From the NCBI RefSeq assembly GCF_002086455.1, contig NZ_MVHC01000002.1:1-64000 (forward strand): 64,000 nt of DNA. Reading direction: 5' to 3'. The DNA is from Mycolicibacter algericus DSM 45454 (GTDB taxonomy: Bacteria; Actinomycetota; Actinomycetes; Mycobacteriales; Mycobacteriaceae). Both the position numbers and the translations under genes were made by a program. Below are positions 50,899 to 60,221 of the stretch, piece by piece (within the stretch, counting starts at the first letter, position 1; each line of letters opens with the position of its first letter). The notes beneath the pieces were generated by a model. It saw nothing but the letters and a program-made list of their open reading frames with translations, ran no database searches and had not been told where the DNA came from.

Positions 50899-52215
50899 AT
50901 GGCCGACAACAATGCGGGGCCGGTTCTGCCGAGGTCCACGCTTGATCTGCTGAGCGCTGTCCCGGACACCCTGCTGCGCAGGCTGAAGCACTACTCGGGC
51001 CGACTGGCCACCGAGGCGGTCTCAGCGATGGGCGACCGGTTGCCGTTCTTCGCCGACCTGGAGGCGTCCCAGCGCGCCAGCGTCGCCCTGGTGGTGCAGG
51101 CCGCGGTGGTCAACTTCGCCGAGTGGATGCACGACCCGCACGGCAATGTCGGCCACACGGCGCAGGCGTTCGAGTTGGTCCCCCAGGACCTGACCCGGCA
51201 CATCGCGCTGCGCCACACCGTGGACATGGTGCGGGTGACCATGGAGTTCTTCGAAGAGGTCGTGCCGATGCTGGCCCGCTCCGAGGAGCAGGTGACCGCG
51301 CTGACGGTGGGCATCCTCAAGTACAGCCGCGACCTGGCCTTCACCGCCGCCTCCGCCTACGCCGACGCCGCCGAGGCCCGTGGCACCTGGGATTCCCGGA
51401 TGGAAGCCAGCGTGGTCGACGCCGTGGTGCGCGGTGACACCGGGCCGGAGTTGCTGAGCCGCGCAGCGGCGCTGAACTGGGACACCAACGCCCCGGCCAC
51501 GGTCGTGGTGGGCACCGCGCCGCCCGGCCCGGACGCGTTCTCCGGCCAAAAGGCCAGCCAGGATGTCCGCGACGTCGCCGAGCGCCACGGCCGCGCCGCC
51601 CTGACCGACGTGCACGGCACGTGGCTGGTGGCGATCGTGTCCGGCCCGCTGTCGCCGACCCAGAAATTCCTCGCGGATCTGCTCGCCGCGTTCTCCGACG
51701 GGCCGGTGGTGATCGGCCCGACCGCCCCGAGCCTGACCGCGGCCTACCACAGCGCCAGCGAGGCGATCTCGGGCATGAACGCCGTGATCGGCTGGACCGG
51801 GGCGCCGCGGCCGGTGCTGGCCCGCGAACTGCTGCCCGAGCGCGCCCTGATCGGGGACGCATCGGCGATCGCGGCCCTGCACACCGACGTGATGCGGCCG
51901 CTGGCCGAGGCCGGACCGTCACTGACCGAGACGCTGGACGCTTATCTGGACTGCGGCGGGGCGATCGAGGCCTGCTCCCGGAAGTTGTTCGTTCATCCAA
52001 ATACCGTCCGCTACCGACTCAAGCGGATCGCCGACTTCACCGGACGCGATCCCACCCAGCCGCGCGACGCCTACGTGCTGCGGGTCGCAGCCACGGTGGG
52101 CCGGCTGGCCAATCAGGCGCAGCACGCCAGCTTCAGCAGCGCACAGGTGACCTATGCCACCACGACCATGCCCCCGACGCCCGGCCCCGGACTCGACGAA
52201 CATCACGTCGGGTGA
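50899..52215 (+). CDS. mabR: PucR/CdaR-type regulator MabR (FAS-II operon regulator)
   Basis: 438 residues. The N-terminal GGDEF-like sensor region is all alpha/beta without a known ligand pocket. The C-terminal helix-turn-helix at about residues 345-395 (TLDAYLDCGGAIEACSRKLF, HPNTVRYRLKRIADFTGRDP) is the PucR-type DNA-binding domain. In M. tuberculosis and M. smegmatis, the orthologue binds the fabD promoter and controls the FAS-II genes. Here it lies directly upstream of fabD with a 176-bp promoter gap containing TTTTGT and ACAAAA half-sites and duplicated blocks. Confidence 0.93.
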   Translation: MADNNAGPVLPRSTLDLLSAVPDTLLRRLKHYSGRLATEAVSAMGDRLPFFADLEASQRASVALVVQAAVVNFAEWMHDPHGNVGHTAQAFELVPQDLTRHIALRHTVDMVRVTMEFFEEVVPMLARSEEQVTALTVGILKYSRDLAFTAASAYADAAEARGTWDSRMEASVVDAVVRGDTGPELLSRAAALNWDTNAPATVVVGTAPPGPDAFSGQKASQDVRDVAERHGRAALTDVHGTWLVAIVSGPLSPTQKFLADLLAAFSDGPVVIGPTAPSLTAAYHSASEAISGMNAVIGWTGAPRPVLARELLPERALIGDASAIAALHTDVMRPLAEAGPSLTETLDAYLDCGGAIEACSRKLFVHPNTVRYRLKRIADFTGRDPTQPRDAYVLRVAATVGRLANQAQHASFSSAQVTYATTTMPPTPGPGLDEHHVG

Positions 52216-52304
52216 GAGCCGGCGCGGTCCGGCGGAGCCGAGGCGGCGCCGTCGACGCGGCAGTTGTCGCAGGACGGTATCGAACATGTCGCATCGGATG
52301 ACCG

Positions 52305-52381
52305 TTTTGTAGGACCTCCACAAAAACATAAGACAATGTTCATAATCTAGGACATCCTGCAAAACCCGCTTCACAATGTTC
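52305..52381 (+). promoter_or_regulatory. FAS-II promoter region with inverted repeat and tandemly duplicated block
   Basis: TTTTGT (52305-52310) and ACAAAA (52320-52325) form an inverted pair with a 9-bp spacer, the half-sites described for MabR. In addition, two blocks TAGGACNTCC-N3-AAAAC-N5/7-ACAATGTTC lie in tandem, the first 52310-52341 and the second 52348-52381, the second ending 11 bp before the fabD start codon. The region is AT-rich against a GC-rich background. A TAATCT hexamer at about 52343-52348 could be a -10. No Shine-Dalgarno is visible before the fabD GTG. Confidence 0.6.
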
Positions 52382-52391
52382 TCTTAAAGAC

Positions 52392-53315
52392 GTGATTGCG
52401 TTGCTCGCTCCCGGACAGGGATCGCAGACCCCCGGCATGTTGTCGCCGTGGCTGGAGCTGGCCGATTCCGGTGACGTCCGGGCCCAGTTGGCCGCCTGGT
52501 CAGAGATCAGCGGCCTGGACCTGGTCGCGCTGGGCACCACCGCGACCGCCGAGGAGATCACCGACACGGCGGTCACCCAACCGCTGGTGGTGGCGGCGAC
52601 CCTGCTGGCCCACGGCGAACTGGCCAAGCGCAACGACGGCTCGCTGACCAGCGGTGACGTCGTGGTGGCCGGTCACTCCGTCGGCGAGATCGCCGCGTAC
52701 GCCATCGCCGGCGTGATCTCCCCCGACGACGCCGTCATGCTGGCCGCCACCCGCGGCCGCGAGATGGCCAAGGCCTGCGCGCTCGAGCCGACCGGCATGG
52801 CGGCCGTGCTGGGCGGCGACGAAGCCGAGGTGCTGACCCGTCTCGAGCAGCTCGACCTGACCCCGGCCAACCGCAACGCCGCCGGGCAGATCGTGGCCGC
52901 CGGCCCGCTGACCGCACTGGACAAGCTCGCCGAGGACCCGCCCGCCAAGGCCCGGGTGCGTAAGCTGGCTACCGCGGGGGCCTTCCACACGCAGTACATG
53001 GCCCCGGCGCTGGAGGCCTACTCCGCGGCGGCGGCTCGGGTCACCACGAACGAGCCCACCGCCACCCTGTTGTCCAACCGCGACGGGCAACCGGTGGCCA
53101 CGGCGGCCGCGGCGATGGACCAGCTGGTCGCGCAGCTGACCCGGCCGGTGCGCTGGGACCTGTGCACCGCGACGCTCCGCGCCCGGGCAGTCACGGCGAT
53201 CGTGGAGTTCCCGCCCGCGGGAACGCTCGCCGGGATCGCCAAACGTGAACTTCGGGGGACCCCGACGCACGCCGTCAAGTCCCCCGCGGATCTGGACGGG
53301 CTCCCCGAGTTCTAA
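52392..53315 (+). CDS. fabD: Malonyl-CoA:AcpM acyltransferase
   Basis: Loads malonate on AcpM for FAS-II chain elongation. 307 residues from GTG. Catalytic Ser96 in the VAGHSVGEIAAYA motif, with the catalytic His in FHTQYMAPALE near residue 198 and the N-terminal LLAPGQGSQTPGM. First gene of fabD-acpM-kasA-kasB-accD6; 83 bp separate it from acpM. Confidence 0.97.
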   Translation: MIALLAPGQGSQTPGMLSPWLELADSGDVRAQLAAWSEISGLDLVALGTTATAEEITDTAVTQPLVVAATLLAHGELAKRNDGSLTSGDVVVAGHSVGEIAAYAIAGVISPDDAVMLAATRGREMAKACALEPTGMAAVLGGDEAEVLTRLEQLDLTPANRNAAGQIVAAGPLTALDKLAEDPPAKARVRKLATAGAFHTQYMAPALEAYSAAAARVTTNEPTATLLSNRDGQPVATAAAAMDQLVAQLTRPVRWDLCTATLRARAVTAIVEFPPAGTLAGIAKRELRGTPTHAVKSPADLDGLPEF

Positions 53316-53398
53316 CGCCCGATTCCAAACTGCACAACCAGATACACCCAGTTATCAAGCCGCACACCCCGTGCGGAACCAACCGAAGGGAACACACT

Positions 53399-53701
53399 GT
53401 GCCTGCCAGTCAGGAAGAAATCATCGCCGGTCTCGCCGAGATCATCGAAGAGGTGACCGGTATCGAGCCGTCTGAGGTCACCGTCGAGAAGTCGTTCGTC
53501 GACGACCTGGACATCGACTCGCTGTCGATGGTGGAGATCGCCGTCCAGACCGAGGACAAGTACGGCGTGAAGATCCCCGACGAAGACCTCGCCGGTCTGC
53601 GCACCGTCGGCGACGTGGTCGGCTACATCCAGAAGCTGGAGGCCGAGAACCCCGAGGCCGCCGCCGCACTGCGCGAGAAGTTCGGTTCAGAGAGCAACTG
53701 A
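53399..53701 (+). CDS. acpM: Meromycolate-extension acyl carrier protein AcpM
   Basis: 100 residues from GTG. Phosphopantetheine is expected on Ser41 in [12 protein letters not shown]. The C-terminal extension after the four-helix domain ([21 protein letters not shown]) is typical of mycobacterial AcpM, although shorter than the 115-residue M. tuberculosis protein I recall. Two bases separate it from kasA, so they are tightly coupled. Confidence 0.97.
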   Translation: MPASQEEIIAGLAEIIEEVTGIEPSEVTVEKSFVDDLDIDSLSMVEIAVQTEDKYGVKIPDEDLAGLRTVGDVVGYIQKLEAENPEAAAALREKFGSESN

Positions 53702-53703
53702 CC

Positions 53704-54957
53704 GTGTCTTCCAAGCCTTCTACGGCCAACGGCGGTTACCCCAGTGTGGTGGTAACCGCCGTTGAGGCCACCACATCGATCGGTGCGGACATCGAGAGCA
53801 CGTGGAAAGGCCTGTTGGCCGGCGAAAGCGGAATCCACGTCCTCGAAGACGAGTTCGTCACCAAGTGGGACCTGCCGGTCCGGATCGGCGGGCATCTCAA
53901 AGACCCGGTCGACGACCACATGGGCCGGTTGGACCTGCGGCGCATGTCGTACGTCCAGCGGATGGCCAAGCTGCTCAGCGGCCGACTCTGGGAGAACGCC
54001 GGCACCCCGGAGGTGGACCCGGACCGGTTCACCGTGGTGATCGGCACCGGCCTGGGCGGCGGCGAGAAGATCGTCGAGACCTATGACCTGATGAATGAGG
54101 GCGGCCCCCGCAAGGTGTCGCCGCTGGCCGTTCAGATGATCATGCCCAACGGCGCCGCCGCGGTGGTCGGGCTGCAGCTCGGCGCCCGCGCTGGGGTCAT
54201 CACCCCGGTGTCGGCCTGTTCGTCGGGTTCGGAGGCGATCGCGCACGCGTGGCGTCAGATCGTCATGGGCGACGCGGACTTCGCCGTGTGCGGCGGGGTC
54301 GAAGGCGGCATCGAGGCGTTGCCGATCGCGACATTCTCGATGATGCGCGCGATGTCGACCCGCAACGATGACCCCGAGGGCGCCTCACGGCCGTTCGACA
54401 AGGACCGGGACGGCTTCGTGTTCGGCGAGGCCGGCGCGATGATGATCATCGAGACCGAGGAGCACGCCAAGGCTCGCGGCGCCAAGCCGCTGGCCCGGCT
54501 GATGGGCGCCGGTATCACCTCCGACGCCTACCACATGGTGGCGCCCGGACCCGACGGCAAGCGGGCCGGCCGGGCGATGACGCGGTCGCTGGAGTTGGCG
54601 GGCCTGTCCGCCAAGGACGTCGACCACATCAACGCGCACGGGACGGCCACCCCGATCGGTGACACCGCTGAGGCGAACGCGATCCGGGAAGCCGGCTGCC
54701 AGCACGCCGCGGTGTACGCACCCAAGTCGGCGCTCGGCCACTCCATCGGAGCGGTCGGCGCGCTGGAATCGGTGCTGACGGTGCTCTCGTTGCGCGACGG
54801 GGTCATCCCGCCGACGCTGAACTACGAGACCCCGGACCCCGAGATCGACCTCGACGTCGTCGCCGGCGAGCCCCGCTACGGCGACTACAAGTACGCCATC
54901 AACAACTCATTCGGTTTCGGTGGGCACAACGTCGCGCTCGCCTTCGGGCGGTACTGA
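53704..54957 (+). CDS. kasA: Beta-ketoacyl-AcpM synthase KasA
   Basis: FAS-II condensing enzyme that extends the meromycolate chain. 417 residues from GTG. Nucleophile Cys172 in [11 protein letters not shown], the two active-site histidines in [11 protein letters not shown] and [10 protein letters not shown], and the C-terminal [18 protein letters not shown]. Closely related in sequence to the downstream kasB, with long stretches of shared protein motifs. Confidence 0.97.
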   Translation: MSSKPSTANGGYPSVVVTAVEATTSIGADIESTWKGLLAGESGIHVLEDEFVTKWDLPVRIGGHLKDPVDDHMGRLDLRRMSYVQRMAKLLSGRLWENAGTPEVDPDRFTVVIGTGLGGGEKIVETYDLMNEGGPRKVSPLAVQMIMPNGAAAVVGLQLGARAGVITPVSACSSGSEAIAHAWRQIVMGDADFAVCGGVEGGIEALPIATFSMMRAMSTRNDDPEGASRPFDKDRDGFVFGEAGAMMIIETEEHAKARGAKPLARLMGAGITSDAYHMVAPGPDGKRAGRAMTRSLELAGLSAKDVDHINAHGTATPIGDTAEANAIREAGCQHAAVYAPKSALGHSIGAVGALESVLTVLSLRDGVIPPTLNYETPDPEIDLDVVAGEPRYGDYKYAINNSFGFGGHNVALAFGRY

Positions 54958-54990
54958 CACCAGTATCCGGGGAGGGAAGTTCGCAACAGC

Positions 54991-56259
54991 ATGTCAACGC
55001 TGACCACAGGGAACGGTTTTCCCAACGTTGTCGTCACCGGGTTTGCATTGACGACCGCTCTGGCCGCCGACGCCGACACCACATGGAAGAAGCTGCTCGA
55101 CGGCCAGAGCGGTATCCGTACGCTCGAAGACGACTTCGTCACCAAGTACGACCTGCCGGTCCGCATCGGCGGGCACATGGTCGAGACACCGGCGTCCTTC
55201 GAGACCACCTTGACCAAGGTCGAGTCTCGTCGGTTGTCCTACCTGCAGAAGGTGGCGCTGGTCCTGGGCCGGCGGGCGTGGGAGGACGCCGGCTCACCCG
55301 AGGTCGACACCCGGCGTCTGATGGTGTCGGTGGGCACGGGGCTTGGCTCCACCGAGGAGTTGGTCTTCGCCTACGACGACATGCGCGAGCGCGGGCTCAA
55401 GGCGGTCTCCCCGCTGACCGTGCAGAAGTACATGCCCAACGCCGCGGGCGCGGCCATCGGCTTGGACCTCAAAGCCAAGGCCGGGGTGCTGACCTCGATC
55501 TCGGCGTGTGCATCCGGCGCCGAGGGCATCGCCCGCGCCTGGCAGCAGATCGTGCTCGGTGAGGCCGACATCGCGATCTGCGGCGGTGTGGAGCAGCGCA
55601 TCGAGGCGGTGCCGATCGCCGGCTTCGCCCAGATGCGCATCGTGATGTCGACCAACAACGACGACCCGGCCGGTGCGTGCCGTCCGTTCGACCGGGACCG
55701 CGACGGGTTCGTCTTCGGTGAGGCCGGCGCCTTGATGGTGATCGAGACCGAGGAGCACGCCAAGGCGCGCGGAGCGAACATCATCGCCCGCATCATGGGC
55801 GGAGCGGTCACCTCCGACGGCTACCACATCGTGGCCCCGGATCCCAACGGCGAACAGGCCGGCTACGCGATGACCCGGGCGATCCAGTTGGCCGGGCTCA
55901 CCGCGGGCGACATCGACCACGTCAACGCGCACGCCACCGCGACCACCGTCGGTGACGTCGCCGAGAGCCACGCGATCGACAATGCCCTGGGCAAGGGTGG
56001 CGGCAACGCGGCGGTGTACGCGCCCAAGTCCGCGCTCGGGCACTCCGTCGGGGCGGCCGGCGCGGCCGAGTCCATCCTGACCGTGCTGGCCCTGCGCGAC
56101 CAGATCATTCCGCCGACGCTCAACCTGAAGAATCTCGACCCGGAGATCGACCTGGACGTGGTCTTCGGCGAACCCCGACCCGGTAACTACCAGTACGCGA
56201 TCAACAACTCATTCGGATTCGGCGGGCACAACGTGGCGCTCGTCTTCGGCCGGTACTGA
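54991..56259 (+). CDS. kasB: Beta-ketoacyl-AcpM synthase KasB
   Basis: Paralogue of KasA; in M. tuberculosis it completes meromycolate length and influences acid-fastness. 422 residues; ATG preceded by GGGGAGGGAAGTTCG. Nucleophile Cys173 in [10 protein letters not shown], histidines in [11 protein letters not shown] (Gly to Ala change compared with KasA) and [12 protein letters not shown]. Tandem duplicates kasA and kasB share their C-terminal motif [13 protein letters not shown]. 33-bp gap to kasA, 40 bp to accD6. Confidence 0.96.
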   Translation: MSTLTTGNGFPNVVVTGFALTTALAADADTTWKKLLDGQSGIRTLEDDFVTKYDLPVRIGGHMVETPASFETTLTKVESRRLSYLQKVALVLGRRAWEDAGSPEVDTRRLMVSVGTGLGSTEELVFAYDDMRERGLKAVSPLTVQKYMPNAAGAAIGLDLKAKAGVLTSISACASGAEGIARAWQQIVLGEADIAICGGVEQRIEAVPIAGFAQMRIVMSTNNDDPAGACRPFDRDRDGFVFGEAGALMVIETEEHAKARGANIIARIMGGAVTSDGYHIVAPDPNGEQAGYAMTRAIQLAGLTAGDIDHVNAHATATTVGDVAESHAIDNALGKGGGNAAVYAPKSALGHSVGAAGAAESILTVLALRDQIIPPTLNLKNLDPEIDLDVVFGEPRPGNYQYAINNSFGFGGHNVALVFGRY

Positions 56260-56299
56260 TCGCAGCTGCACAAGCAGCACAACGACAAGGAGACGCGCG

Positions 56300-57733
56300 A
56301 TGACGACCATGGCTCCCGAGACGGTGGGCGAATCACTCGATCCGCGCGACCCGCTGTTGCGGCTGTCGACGTTCTTCGACGACGGCACCGTGGAACTGCT
56401 GCATGAGCGGGACCGCTCCGGGGTGCTGGCCGCCGGCGGTGAGGTCAACGGGGTGCGCACCATCGCGTTCTGCACCGATGGCACCGTGATGGGCGGTGCG
56501 ATGGGCATCGAGGGGTGCGACCACATCGTCAACGCCTACGACACCGCGATCGCCGAGCAGAGCCCGATCGTGGGCCTGTGGCACTCCGGCGGCGCCCGGC
56601 TGGCCGAGGGCGTGCGCGCGCTGCACGCGGTCGGGCGAGTTTTCGAGGCGATGATCCGGGCCTCGGGCTACGTCCCGCAGATCTCGGTGGTGGTCGGCTT
56701 CGCGGCCGGCGGTGCCGCCTACGGCCCGGCGCTTACCGACGTCATCGTGATGGCGCCGGAGGGACGGGTGTTTGTCACCGGCCCCGACGTGGTGCGCAGC
56801 GTCACCGGTGAAGACGTCGACATGGCCGCGCTCGGCGGTCCCGACACCCACCACAAGAAGTCGGGCGTGTGCCACATCGTCGCCGACGACGAGCTCGACG
56901 CCTACGCGCGCGGCCGCCGGCTGGTCGGATTGTTCTGCCAGCAGGGCCATTTCGACCGCAGCAAGGCCGAGGCCGAGGACACTGACCTGCACGCGCTACT
57001 GCCGGAGTCGGCGCGTCGCGCCTACGACGTGCACCCGCTGGTGAACGGGCTGCTCGACTCGGAAGCCGATGGCACGCCGTCCTTCGAAGAGTTCCAGGCC
57101 AAGTGGGCGCCGTCGATGGTGGTCGGGCTGGGCCGGCTGTCCGGTCGCACCGTCGGGGTGCTGGCCAACAACCCGCTGCGGCTCGGTGGCTGCCTGAACT
57201 CCGAAAGCGCCGAGAAGTCGGCGCGTTTCGTGCGGCTGTGCGACGCGTTCGGGATTCCGCTGATCGTGATCGTCGACGTGCCGGGCTACCTGCCCGGCGT
57301 CGGCCAGGAGTGGGGCGGCGTGGTGCGCCGCGGCGCCAAGCTGCTGCACGCATTCGGTGAGGCCACCGTTCCGCGGGTCACGCTGGTCACCCGCAAGACC
57401 TACGGCGGGGCCTACATCGCGATGAACTCCCGGTCGCTGGGTGCCACCAAGGTGTTCGCCTGGCCGGACGCCGAGGTCGCGGTGATGGGTGCCAAGGCCG
57501 CGGTGGGCATCCTGCACAAGAAGAAACTGGCCGCCGCCCCCGATGACGAGCGCGAGGCTCTGCACGAGGAACTCGCCTTGGAGCATGAGCGGATCGCCGG
57601 CGGCGTGGACAGCGCGATCGACATCGGCGTCGTCGACGAGAAGATCGACCCGTCGCACACCCGCAGCAAGGTCACCCAGGCGCTGGCCGAGGCCCCCGCG
57701 CGCCGGGGCCGCCACAAGAACATCCCGCTGTAG
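56300..57733 (+). CDS. accD6: Acetyl-CoA carboxylase carboxyltransferase beta subunit AccD6
   Basis: Makes the malonyl-CoA that FabD loads, with an AccA3-type biotin subunit encoded elsewhere. 477 residues. Crotonase-fold carboxyltransferase: N-terminal acyl-CoA half with GLWHSGGARLAEGV and FAAGGAAYGPALTDVIVM, and C-terminal biotin half with VDVPGYLPGVGQEWGGVVRRGAKLL and TRKTYGGAYIAMNS. Last gene of the FAS-II operon; a 106-bp gap without an evident terminator separates it from the convergent SDR gene. Confidence 0.96.
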   Translation: MTTMAPETVGESLDPRDPLLRLSTFFDDGTVELLHERDRSGVLAAGGEVNGVRTIAFCTDGTVMGGAMGIEGCDHIVNAYDTAIAEQSPIVGLWHSGGARLAEGVRALHAVGRVFEAMIRASGYVPQISVVVGFAAGGAAYGPALTDVIVMAPEGRVFVTGPDVVRSVTGEDVDMAALGGPDTHHKKSGVCHIVADDELDAYARGRRLVGLFCQQGHFDRSKAEAEDTDLHALLPESARRAYDVHPLVNGLLDSEADGTPSFEEFQAKWAPSMVVGLGRLSGRTVGVLANNPLRLGGCLNSESAEKSARFVRLCDAFGIPLIVIVDVPGYLPGVGQEWGGVVRRGAKLLHAFGEATVPRVTLVTRKTYGGAYIAMNSRSLGATKVFAWPDAEVAVMGAKAAVGILHKKKLAAAPDDEREALHEELALEHERIAGGVDSAIDIGVVDEKIDPSHTRSKVTQALAEAPARRGRHKNIPL

Positions 57734-57839
57734 CTCGTCCCCCTTTTCCCGCGAGCCTGCCCGTTAATCCTCCGCGAGCGTGCGCGTCCCCGGCCCGACA
57801 CGCCGAGTCGAGGCCGGAAGTGCGCACGGTCGCGGCCGG

Positions 57840-58589
57840 CTAGCGCGTGGTGTAGCCGCCGTTGGCGAAGATGGTCTGCCCGGTGATCCACTGGCCGCCG
57901 TCCAGCAGGAAGAGCACCAGCGGCGCGATGTCCTCGATCTGGGTCAGCCGGTTGCCCATCGCCTGGGACTTGTGGAACTCCACGCGCTCCGGGGTCTCCT
58001 GCGGGTAGAAGAACGGGGTGTCCATCGGACCGGGTGCGACGCTGTTGACGTTGATGCCACGGGCCGCGAATTCCTTGGCCGCCGCGCGGGTGAAGTGCTC
58101 CACCGGACTCTTGGATCCCGCGTAGGTGGAATAGCCGTCGGTGAACGCCCCGAGCAGCGCTGTCACGATCGTCACCACCGAACCGTTGTCGTTGAGCCTC
58201 CTGCCGGCCTGCTGCAGAAAGAAGTAGGCGGACTTGGCGTTAATGTCGAACATCGAATCGTATTCGGCCTCAGTGGTTTCCAAGATGGGCTTGCGCAGCA
58301 CCTTGCCGACGGTGTTGATCGCGTAGTCCACTCCGCCGAATGCCTCGACCGCGGCGTCGAACAGCGCGGTGACGTTGGCCGGGCGGGTCAGGTCGCCCTG
58401 GACCTTGATCGCCTTGGCCCCGGCGGCCTGTACCGCGGCGACGGTCTTGTCGGCGTCGGCTTCGGAGCCATCACTGTTGTAGTGCACCGCGACGTTGACG
58501 CCGCTGCGCCCCAACGTCGTGCTGATCAATCCGCCCAGGTTCTTGGCCCCGGCGGCCACCACCGCAGACTTGCCGGACATATTGGTCAT
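57840..58589 (-). CDS. Short-chain dehydrogenase/reductase
   Basis: 249 residues from ATG with AAGGGA at a good distance. NAD(P)-binding segment AAGAKNLGGLIST, which is close to the GxxxGxG rule, NSDGSEADADK and the catalytic YSTYAGSK (Tyr-x3-Lys). The catalytic Ser position shows TALLGAFTDG, so Ser is replaced or displaced (Thr). C-terminal NVNSVAPGPMDTPFF. Resembles FabG-like enzymes of unknown substrate. Divergent from a LysR gene, which is the common arrangement for a LysR target; not in the M. tuberculosis order as I know it. Confidence 0.88.
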   Translation of the reverse strand: MTNMSGKSAVVAAGAKNLGGLISTTLGRSGVNVAVHYNSDGSEADADKTVAAVQAAGAKAIKVQGDLTRPANVTALFDAAVEAFGGVDYAINTVGKVLRKPILETTEAEYDSMFDINAKSAYFFLQQAGRRLNDNGSVVTIVTALLGAFTDGYSTYAGSKSPVEHFTRAAAKEFAARGINVNSVAPGPMDTPFFYPQETPERVEFHKSQAMGNRLTQIEDIAPLVLFLLDGGQWITGQTIFANGGYTTR

Positions 58590-58664
58590 GGTTGTTCCCT
58601 TCTGTCTTCGATGACGAACCTAATCGGGCAGTGCACAAATGAGAAACAATGTCTTGCGAACAAT

Positions 58665-58683
58665 CCACAAATAATTTTTGTGG
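58665..58683. promoter_or_regulatory. Perfect palindrome in the SDR-LysR intergenic region
   Basis: CCACAAATAATTTTTGTGG: seven-base arms CCACAAA and TTTGTGG around TAATT, 13 bp before the LysR start and 76 bp before the SDR start. It contains a T-N11-A type core as expected for LysR proteins. Probably the site of autoregulation and SDR control. Confidence 0.6.
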
Positions 58684-58696
58684 CTAACATGGTCCG

Positions 58697-59566
58697 ATGC
58701 TCCCGGTCCCCGACCTGCGCCGCCTGACCCACTTCATCGCCGTGGCCGAGGCCGCCGGCTTCACCCGCGCGGCCGGGCAGCTGCACCTGTCGCAGCAGGC
58801 ACTGTCGCATTCGGTGCAACAGCTCGAGAAGGAGATCGGCGCGACGCTGCTGGTGCGCTCCGGACGCCGCATCACGCTGACCCCGGCGGGCCAAACGCTG
58901 GCCGACGAGGGCCGCGCCCTGCTGGCAGCGGCCCGCACGATCACCGCCCACACCCGGGCAGCGGCCACCGCACGCCCCGCGGAGTTCGTCGTCGGGCACT
59001 CGCCGGCGATCAGCAACCACGATGTCTACGCGCTGATCGAGCCGGCCGTCGCCGCGGCACCTGACACCTCGTTCACGGTGATGCAGCTGTTCCCCGACCA
59101 GATGACCACCGGGGTACGCGACGGCACCGTGCAGTTGGGCCTGCGCCGTGCGGTGGTGCCGCAGGAACGTCTCGCCGGTGCCGTGATCCGCTACGACGCG
59201 ATGCGGGTTGCGGTGCGCAGCGACCATCCGCTGGCCGCCCGCGCCCGCATCACCATCGCCGACCTTACCGACCAGCTCATCGCCTTGTGGGCACCGCCCG
59301 GATCGTCTTATTACAGCGACTTTCTGGTCAATGCCTGCCGGCGCGCCGGGTTCGAACCGCAGTACCGGGTCAGCCGGGTACAGGGCTGCCCACCGGAGGT
59401 GGCGGCTCTGACCGAGAACGCCGCCGCGTTTGTCACGGCACCGGCGGGTCCCGCGGTGAGCGGCGCCGTCACGGTGATCGACCTCGACCAGCCCCTGCTG
59501 ATCCCGATGCAGGCACTGTGGCAGCCGCACACCAGTTCCGCCGTGCGCGATCTGATCTTGCGCTGA
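58697..59566 (+). CDS. LysR-family transcriptional regulator
   Basis: 289 residues. The N-terminal winged helix-turn-helix (LTHFIAVAEAAGFTRAAGQL, HLSQQALSHSVQQLEKEIGA) covers residues 6-65; the C-terminal periplasmic-binding-like effector domain follows from about residue 90. No ribosome binding site is visible and the palindrome is very close, suggesting a leaderless message. Divergent from the SDR. Confidence 0.92.
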   Translation: MLPVPDLRRLTHFIAVAEAAGFTRAAGQLHLSQQALSHSVQQLEKEIGATLLVRSGRRITLTPAGQTLADEGRALLAAARTITAHTRAAATARPAEFVVGHSPAISNHDVYALIEPAVAAAPDTSFTVMQLFPDQMTTGVRDGTVQLGLRRAVVPQERLAGAVIRYDAMRVAVRSDHPLAARARITIADLTDQLIALWAPPGSSYYSDFLVNACRRAGFEPQYRVSRVQGCPPEVAALTENAAAFVTAPAGPAVSGAVTVIDLDQPLLIPMQALWQPHTSSAVRDLILR

Positions 59567-59621
59567 CCTGCTTGACAAGTGCCACGGCCGAAACAATAAT
59601 TCACCATACGATGAATTGAGC

Positions 59622-60215
59622 GTGGTTGCGACGAACGAAGGGATCCCGGTGCCCGGATACCTGGCCGCGCTGGCGCTGGCGTTATGTCCCGTCCTGGTCG
59701 CTGCCCGCCTGATTGTGCTGCGGCGCAACGGGACACGGGCGATGCACTTCGGGAACGTCGATAAGAAGGACTTCCTGATCCCGCCCTTCGCGCTGATCTA
59801 CTTCTATGTCATTTTCGCCGGGGCATTCGGTTGGCCGCTGGTAGCCTCCCACCGGTTCCTCAGCTCCGAGGCCATCGCGTGGGCCGGGGTTACAGCGTGC
59901 TTCGGCGGCCTGGGGTTGGTCCTGCTGAGCCTGGTCGCCTTCGGCAAGAGCTTCCGGGTCGGCATCGGCGTCGACCACCCGGACAAGCTGGTGACTTCGG
60001 GGGTGTTCGCGATCAGCCGCAACCCCATCTACGTCGGATTCGCGCTGGTGCTGCTCGGCGAGTTGCTGGTGTTCCCGAGCTGGATTCCACTGATCTATCT
60101 GGTTGCCGCGGTATGGCTGTTCCACCGCCAGGTACTGCGGGAGGAAGCCTTCATGGCGGAGCACTACGGCCGGGAGTACGCCGGGTACGCCGGCCGGGTC
60201 CGCCGCTATATCTGA
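59622..60215 (+). CDS. Isoprenylcysteine carboxyl methyltransferase-like membrane protein
   Basis: 197 residues from GTG; TTG two codons earlier is possible. Membrane helices at about residues 10-28, 52-72, 84-107 and 135-160. The conserved ICMT/phospholipid methyltransferase region: VTSGVFAISRNPIYVGFALVLLGELL binds SAM, and the C-terminal EEAFMAEHYGREYAGYAGRVRRYI is typical. The substrate may be a lipid, isoprenoid or thiol. Downstream of the LysR gene by 55 bp. Confidence 0.85.
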   Translation: MVATNEGIPVPGYLAALALALCPVLVAARLIVLRRNGTRAMHFGNVDKKDFLIPPFALIYFYVIFAGAFGWPLVASHRFLSSEAIAWAGVTACFGGLGLVLLSLVAFGKSFRVGIGVDHPDKLVTSGVFAISRNPIYVGFALVLLGELLVFPSWIPLIYLVAAVWLFHRQVLREEAFMAEHYGREYAGYAGRVRRYI

Positions 60216-60221
60216 GCGTCG

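Noticed and set aside
53704..56259. kasA/kasB duplication as an assembly error
   Set aside because: The two genes are clearly diverged paralogues with distinct flanks, and this tandem pair is the normal mycobacterial arrangement.
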